A stretch of 64,000 nucleotides of DNA, taken from Erigeron canadensis. Taxonomy: Eukaryota; Streptophyta; Magnoliopsida; Asterales; Asteraceae. A program made the translations under genes and the position numbers. A model generated the notes under the pieces. The model saw only the letters and a program-made list of their open reading frames with translations. It searched no databases and was not told the origin of the DNA. The stretch covers positions 36,526,275 through 36,590,274 of the forward strand of contig NC_057764.1 in NCBI RefSeq assembly GCF_010389155.1. The letters run 5' to 3'. Every line of letters begins with the position of its first letter. The first letter of the stretch is position 1. Positions 57,901 through 64,000 of this stretch are shown here, in pieces.

Positions 57901-59715
57901 TTATCGGCCAAAGTTTTGTTGGTTTTCAAAAGGTAGCTCTATGGGAGTTGCATTGGCATAAAACTCTTCCAAGTTGTAAAGTTCTCTCTGTTCCGGAAGA
58001 AATATGTGCACAACTATATCACCTGATAAAAAGAAGAAAAAAAAGGCCCGTTCATAGAAAGTAAAGAACACTGCACGCACTAGTTCTTTTCAGTTAATAT
58101 ACTATATCAATGACCAATTTTGGATCTCAAGTGCCACCCCCGTCATGTAAAAACTGCACTAATTTCTTTCGTAGCAAATTTTAGAGTCGGATGATGTATT
58201 TTCCCATAGTAATTTCTAATAACCATTGCCGTCCTTAATTATGGTCTAAAAGGGTGTCTTACTATATCATTTCTACAGGCATAATGCATCAACCAAAAAT
58301 TGTGAATTTCAATATCCTAAAGCCACAACATAAGATCACCAAAAACACACAAGAACTAATATAAGAAGGCAATTAAAGTGTCTTAAAAGACTCTAGAACT
58401 ACAAGATTAACTGACTTCAGAAGTTCAACATGTTACATTAGTCCCCGTCTACTACAGAACATCCAAAGCCAATATATACAGCAGCAAATGGTCTTTTTAT
58501 ATTAAGACCTCTATTATAACTTAATTTAATTGTTGTTTTATGTGACTAAAGCTAAATTTCTCAAGCAGAAACATTGATCAATGAGTTGCTAGCAAACCTA
58601 CCAAAGTCTAACAAGGTCCATGAATTGGCTTTCGTATCTCCAGTTGCAAATTTCCCGTACTGTTTCTCAGCTAGATCATTTATTCTAGTCCTGCATTACA
58701 GCATGATATCATTATTCATTCAATCACTTCCTCACGTTGCTTAAGATATAAAAAATAACAATAGCTAGCAATAATTACCGGATGGCATCAATTTGAGGTC
58801 TAGAAAACGCAGTGGTGATGAGGAAGAATTTTGTCCAATAGACCAGAGGTTTTACAAAGAGGAGTTTTATTTCTGCTGCCTTGACATCACTCGCAATCTT
58901 TGCTAATGCCACAGCAACTATACAATACCAAGAATGACATAAAGCCCGATAATTAACTTAGCAATTAAGCACCAAAAAAAGACGTAGTAATTCGATATAC
59001 TTATATAAGGATAGTATGAAGGGGCTTACAAGCCAAACATTCGGCATCATCATCGACCTCTGCAATGGGAGACGTTTGGTCGTTCCTTTTGTACACAACC
59101 TTGCCATATTTCTTGAACAAATCATCATACATGTCATCCGTATCTTGGCTGGCATTCTGCAGGCATACCGCTCATTTTCAATAACATATGCAGCCAAACA
59201 AGACACTATATAGGTATAACCCAAACAAGACACTATATATCTAATATAGATATTATATAAATATAAAATGGGGAATTGAAAAGAGCATACTGCTGCGAGA
59301 GCCATCGGGGTAACCACCGAATAACCCCTGAACGATTTATGAACTGCCCTGCCCGACTTGCAAGTCTCGGCCAGATGCGAAGACTTCCATCCATAAGAGT
59401 TTGAGCCAAAATGGCACAGGTTGTCATGTGATATTAATAAGTTTCTGGTACTCAATCTGTCAAATTGAATCCTTTCATTAAATATTGAGTTCATTTGTCA
59501 TATATCAATCTATCAAACAGACTTCGACAGTTCAACCAATATGTTAAAGGGGATAAAATATATGTTTCTAGTAGCATATAATTAGGTGCTTCTAAAGCAA
59601 ATTTTATAGGATAATGTTTTTCATATTATTTCATTATTATTTATAGAAATAATAAACGAGAAAAGAATTACCTGAAGGTTTGAAATGAAGTAGCAGCAAC
59701 GGAGGAAGTAGCCAT
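57901..59715 (-). CDS. Chloroplast Iojap protein (RsfS, ribosome silencing factor family)
   Basis: RsfS/Iojap proteins bind uL14 of the large ribosomal subunit and block subunit joining; plant members are needed for plastid ribosome biogenesis. Six exons on the minus strand: 59715-59672, 59456-59291, 59156-59030, 58917-58779, 58690-58602 and 58022-57901, with GT/AG introns and frame kept throughout, 228 aa. The first about 70 residues (MATSSVAATSFQTF..) are Ser/Thr-rich like a transit peptide. From about residue 70 comes DTDDMYDDLFKKYGKVVYKR, then SDVKAAEIKLLFVKPLVYWT, SRPQIDAIRTRINDLAEKQY, GDTKANSWTLLDFGDIVVHI and REL-YNLEEFYANATPIELP, the standard RsfS domain order with the YNLE-W/FYxxA end. 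It ends QQNFGR. Same strand as PRPL6, about 0.9 kb away. Confidence 0.95.
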
Positions 59716-60821
59716 TCTTCTTTCTTTCTGGATGAACCCCCCAACAATTACAACAACGAACAACAACAATGGTGTGGGTGTACAAGGAAGAAAGATTATA
59801 ATCTTAAAAGGGTCACAACAACATTTTATCCTCTGTTTCTCGTAAATTACTCAAGTACCCCTTCTTCTTGTTGCAAGATGACCATAAAGCCCAACTTTGT
59901 GAGTATGTTTTTATCTCACATCCAACTTGAGAAAAAATCCAGTTGATCTATTAAAACAAAAAAAACATAAATACTTATTTACTTGAAAATATATTAAAAA
60001 TTTTACGTGAATGGATTTTCACTCAAATTAAATATGAGACAACATTACTTTGACTTTTTATGTTTTAAAAAAAAAAAATGTTATTTACTTTCTATTGATT
60101 AGTGATTTTTTTTATAAAAAAATAAGGAAAATCGAAAGAAAAAGACCAAGTGACATAAGATATGGCAAAATCCTAAGTAAAGATGCGGAGTATAAGTTGA
60201 ACCAGTAGAATAGAACACAAATGAAATAAAACTATAAAAGAAACCAACAAAAACCAAAAGGGAATCCGATATGACAAAATCCAAATAGTGATGCGGGATT
60301 AAAAAGGACCAATAAAACAGTGTCATGTGGACGGTGGCACTGTTCATCCGACGCTCTTTAATGGTATGTCAATACCAATTACAATTCTTTTCTTTCATTT
60401 TCTTTTTAAATATATACTCGTATATATTTATATTTATACTTAAACCTTTTTTTTTACATATACATTTTTTTATTAATTTTTACTTCTACTTTTGGAGGAA
60501 AAACCGGTCCAATTTTGATAAAAAAAAAAAAAATTAGGTTCAAACTAGCTTGGGTTCTGGGCAAACCCGGAATCTAGTTTGTTGACCAAACTCGGTTTGG
60601 GTTGGTCAAAACCCGTTTTGTGCACGGCTACTTTCGGTAACAAAGAAACTCATTTTTTTCATTCCCTTTTGTGAGTGGCCAAACTAGCCCACATGTGCCA
60701 CAGCTTAGCCCATTATAATATTATTTGGTTTATGTTTTGAGTTTGGTGTTTGACTATTGTGTTTGCTAGAAGCCTAGAACATGTAGTGTTCCTCGAGATC
60801 AAATACAGGTAAATGGACGAG
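59716..60821. other. Intergenic upstream of Iojap
   Basis: About 1.1 kb. It should contain the Iojap promoter near 59716-59900 (no clear TATA chosen). Poly-A/T runs at 60067-60080 and 60521-60532. Nothing else recognised. Confidence 0.5.
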
Positions 60822-60998
60822 TAAATAGACTTTGAGAAAATCTACCAGGGTTCGAATTTCACTTTCTATATTTGTAGTAGTGGATTATTTGAGAAAAGAG
60901 GGGGGGGGGGTCGAGAGTCCTGGACTCATCTCAGGCATGCATGGTTTGAGCACTACATACTGCCCAATTGGATGTCATTGATGTGTTGGATGTTAACT
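60822..60998 (+). mobile_element. SINE, same family as 19215
   Basis: ATCTACCAGGGTTCGAATTT is the B-box region; TTTGTAGTAGTGGATTATTT, CACTACATACTGCCCAATTG and GATGTCATTGATGTG follow in the same order as in the 19215 copy (reverse strand). It also holds a run of 12 G (about 60900-60911). The 5' A-box part is damaged. Confidence 0.65.
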
Positions 60999-61038
60999 TC
61001 TATCTATATCTATAATCTATAATCTGTAATTCTATAAT

Positions 61039-61240
61039 TCTATAATACTATATAAAAATTATAACCCCTATGTTGAAAGTTATATAAATGGGACATGCAA
61101 ATTGACCAAAATACCCTTAATGAATTAAATCACCATCAACACTTAATAATAAATTACACCATTAGTCCATTATATTATAATAGATGTCGCCACTACCGTC
61201 ATCACCGACTCGCCGTCGCATTGCGCGAGTACCATGCTCG
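61039..61240 (+). mobile_element. Helitron-like element, family HEL-B, copy 3
   Basis: About 202 bp. Starts TCTATAATACTATATAAAAA and ends GTCGCATTGCGCGAGTACCATGCTCG|T, the same ends as the inverted copy at 16870-17149. AT-rich interior, with a CACCG-rich stretch just inside the 3' end. Confidence 0.7.
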
Positions 61241-62442
61241 TAGACAATAGTATAAACCACTTGGTGGTTTATGTTAACTTCTATATTTTATTTTATTTTA
61301 TGTCATTTACTTAGGATTTGGTTTATGTTACTTAGCCAAACCGTCTTGCATTTTTCTGCAAAAACCTACCATTTTAATTTTTAAACCACTATGACTACAC
61401 GTAAAACATATGGGACTTGTTCACTTGTTGGACCTCAATCTAAGAATTTTAATCCCAAAAGCAGTGAACCATGTGATTCACGTTCCTGGCCCACCATCAA
61501 TATATACCTTGGTCATGTATCTAGGCAATCAACCTTCCTTTATTATCACTTACTAAAAATCAAACACCATTCATTCACTTAAAAACTTCCCTAATCTTTA
61601 CTTAAGTTTTTCTATCCACATAAACTTGCCCAAAAAAGTAAGAATGTTAAAAATGACACATGCATGTAAATTCCACCACATAAATGGCAAAACAGAATGA
61701 TTCTTTGCCAATAACACAAACTATCTTTGTAACCTGCTTTAGCTTCCCCTCAGCTTCTATACAGTATATCACTCACATAATTAAAAAGATATTCTATCTT
61801 CTAGCAGGTCTATTTACTTTAACAATATCCAATCTTACTAAAAGTAAAAATAATCCATATTATTGTTCCAAAAACAAATATAAAAAGTTGAGGTGTATAT
61901 AATCGTAACTCTACCCGAGAGGTGTAGACTTATTTAGTAGTATGACAGTAAATGGATTAACTTAAAGATTAAAGTTTTGTCTTTCTTTCTACTTCCTACA
62001 ACAATCACTTTCTCATCATTTTAATATAGTTTATGTAAGTTCCCAAATTTCTTATCTTCCTTGTTTGAATATTTAATTTGATCAATGTACACTATGCCCT
62101 TTCTATATTATATTTTATTTATTTTATATATTTACAGTATATATTTACACTCTTTCTCTGTATATCACTCCTGACTCTTTTGGTGTGTATTGACTGAATT
62201 CCCATGTGGGTCTTACTGACAAGTTACTGCAGTTGATTTTTTGTTACAAAAACCTTAAATTTCATAATCTTTGTGATTAGGTTCTAATGTTCTTGAAAAT
62301 CTTGATTCTTTGCCCAAGACTAAAGCTTTCTGCTTCATGTAACGTTCAGGAGGTTTTATTAGGACAATATATGGCTGATATAGTTTAATAAGCTCAAATT
62401 TCTGAAGGGGTCTGTCAAAGATTGGAAATTTATGTGTCAAGA
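61241..62442. other. Upstream region of the GLR gene
   Basis: About 1.2 kb, AT-rich, no gene recognised. It should hold the promoter and 5' leader of the GLR gene. Confidence 0.5.
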
Positions 62443-63238
62443 ATGAGAATAAGTGTGATTTTGTTGGTTTTTAGAATATGGTCTATAGTGGTGGTGCCCA
62501 TTGTAGTGAAGGGTAAAAGTGGAAATACGACAGTTGGAAGAGTGCCTAGTGTTGTGAATGTTGGAGCTTTGTTCACTGTGAATTCGGTAATCGGGCGGTC
62601 TGTGAAGCCGGCTGTTGTAGCTGCCATTGATGATGTTAATGCTAGTCCAACTGTTCTTAGGGGAACTAAATTGAACCTTATTTTGCATGATACTAATTGC
62701 AGCGGATTTCTTGGCACAATCGAAGGTACTTTTGGTTTATTTGCAACTTCTTGCTTTTAATGTGTACTTGTTCTATATGATCAAGGGAACTGATATTCGT
62801 ACCATAATTTTTAAATTATTTACCAGTTACCACAAACATGTTTAATTGGCTTCTAAACTATAAGTTACCACAAAGTCTGCTCTAAAATTTATATTGTGTG
62901 GTAAATATATCAATAGTTGTGGCATGAATCTCTTCCCATATGTAATCCTGCAAGAACATTGGCTCAGACAAGTTATAGTACGGAGTTGTAAAATGGGAAA
63001 GTAATGCATCCATGCGGTATATGTTTCAGATGTTGTGGTAAACTCATCACTTCTGAATGGTTAAATGTCAAATATATGTCTAGGATAACGAGTTGAAATG
63101 ATTTCGGTTATTTTTTTAAATTCAAACGGTCCAAATGAGTAAAATAGAAAACGTAAACTGACTGGAAGCGCAAACGGATCAAAAGTGACCCTCAAAATGT
63201 ATTCAATAAGACCTTCTAATCTCTAAATTGATTCTATT

Positions 63239-63269
<31 letters not shown>

Positions 63270-64000
63270 AATTGAACTATAATCTCAACAATATAGTTTT
63301 TGTAATATGTAATCTTTAACACATTAGGTAACTATAAAAGTTGGAATGCAAGACCAAAATATGTTTGCTGGGCAACCCAACTTGACCCATTTTAATTTGC
63401 ACTACAAAAGTAGTTTTGACCAGAGCCTGTTTTTAGCCTTTTTCTATCTGCTGTATGAGTTTAATTCATGCTTGACAGACATTTTTTTTCTCCATAATGT
63501 AGCATTGCAGTTGATGGAGAATGATGTGGTTGCTGCAATAGGGCCACAATCCTCTGGTATTGCACATGTAATTTCCCATGTTGTAAGCGAACTTCACATA
63601 CCACTTCTTTCCTTTGGGGCAACAGACCCGACCCTTTCATCCTTTCAATTCCCATACTTTATACGCACCACACAAAATGACTACCACCAGATGTCAGCCA
63701 TAACTAATCTGGTTGAATATTTCGAGTGGAAAGAAGTGATTGCCATATTTGTGGACGATGACTATGGTCGAAATGGAATTTCAGCCTTAGGCGACGCCCT
63801 TTCAAAGAAACGAGCAAAGATTTCCAACAAAGTTCCATTTACTCCTGGTGCATCAGAGACTGATATTACTGACTTACTAACTGGAGTCAACTTGATGGAG
63901 ACTCGGGTTTATGTGGTTCACGTAAATCCTGACACGGGTCTCAAGGTTTTTAATGTGGCAAAGAAGCTTGGGATGATGACAAGTGGATATGTTTGGATTA
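62443..64000 (+). CDS. Glutamate receptor-like channel (GLR), 5' part, cut by the window
   Basis: Plant GLRs are amino-acid-gated Ca2+-permeable channels of the plasma or vacuolar membrane, related to animal ionotropic glutamate receptors. Visible: exon 1 62443-62725 (donor GAAG|GTACTT) and exon 2 from 63503 (acceptor TAG|CATTGC) to the window end, 260 aa. Residues 1-24 (MRISVILLVFRIWS..) are a signal peptide. Then comes the periplasmic-binding-like amino-terminal domain: VVNVGALFTVNSVIGRSVKP, AAIGPQSSGIAHVISHV, IPLLSFGATDPTLSS, YFIRTTQNDYHQMSA, IFVDDDYGRNGISALGD. These are typical of clade III GLRs (GLR3 type). The pore and ligand-binding S1/S2 domains lie beyond 64000, so no subtype is given. 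The ATG at 62443 was chosen because the frame upstream (to 62422) has only TTG. The 0.8-kb intron contains a poly-A run at about 63248-63271. Confidence 0.92.

Noticed and set aside
57720..58064. Plus-strand 114-residue frame
   Set aside because: It is antisense to the last exon of Iojap and its 3' flank, with no family match.
62422..62442. Extended start of the GLR protein
   Set aside because: It begins with TTG; the ATG at 62443 gives a good signal peptide.
1..64000. Integrated plant-virus sequence
   Set aside because: No viral replicase, coat or reverse-transcriptase block was recognised in any frame.

Overview
This is a nuclear chromosomal window from a flowering plant. The evidence is GT/AG-spliced genes, a group IIb WRKY factor with the IIb-specific intron, an S-type anion channel of the SLAH type, two nuclear genes for plastid translation (ribosomal protein uL6c and the Iojap/RsfS factor), a glycine-rich secreted protein and a plant glutamate receptor-like gene. 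A eudicot is well supported. Asteraceae is my guess from the general look of the repeats and is not proven. The DNA is AT-rich and full of small non-autonomous transposons.

Layout. 1-4.4 kb: AT-rich spacer with a SINE and a 619-bp foldback transposon. 4.4-7.2 kb (+): WRKY gene, five exons. 7.3-11.2 kb: Helitron-like elements, one carrying a nested Stowaway MITE. 11.25-13.8 kb (-): SLAH-type anion channel, two exons, with a MITE in its intron. 13.9-37.5 kb: about 24 kb with no convincing intact gene, made of Helitron-like, SINE, MITE and foldback elements, a duplicated segment and microsatellites. 37.6-39.9 kb (-): BAP31-like ER membrane protein, two exons. 40.2-41.2 kb: MULE-type MITE, a 35-bp tandem array and an LTR-like tract. 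42.1-43.2 kb (-): glycine-rich secreted protein. 44-53 kb: repeats again, including an 1877-bp hAT-type element with a perfect 8-bp target duplication and two nested foldbacks. 53.45-53.95 kb (+): unrecognised 164-aa protein. 54.96-57.03 kb (-): plastid uL6. 57.9-59.7 kb (-): Iojap. 62.4 kb to the end (+): 5' part of a GLR gene cut by the window edge.

The genes do not form one pathway, as is usual in plants. The exception is the neighbouring pair PRPL6 and Iojap: both encode predicted chloroplast proteins that act on the large ribosomal subunit, and they lie on the same strand less than 1 kb apart. No prokaryotic-type system, CRISPR array, recognisable virus or toxin gene was seen. The most unusual signal is in the mobile elements: a conserved module with a short open frame is shared between a Helitron-like family (four copies) and a structurally different foldback element.

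Exon boundaries were read by eye from splice signals and reading-frame continuity. Repeat classes rest on termini, target duplications and copy-to-copy comparison inside this window, not on a library search.
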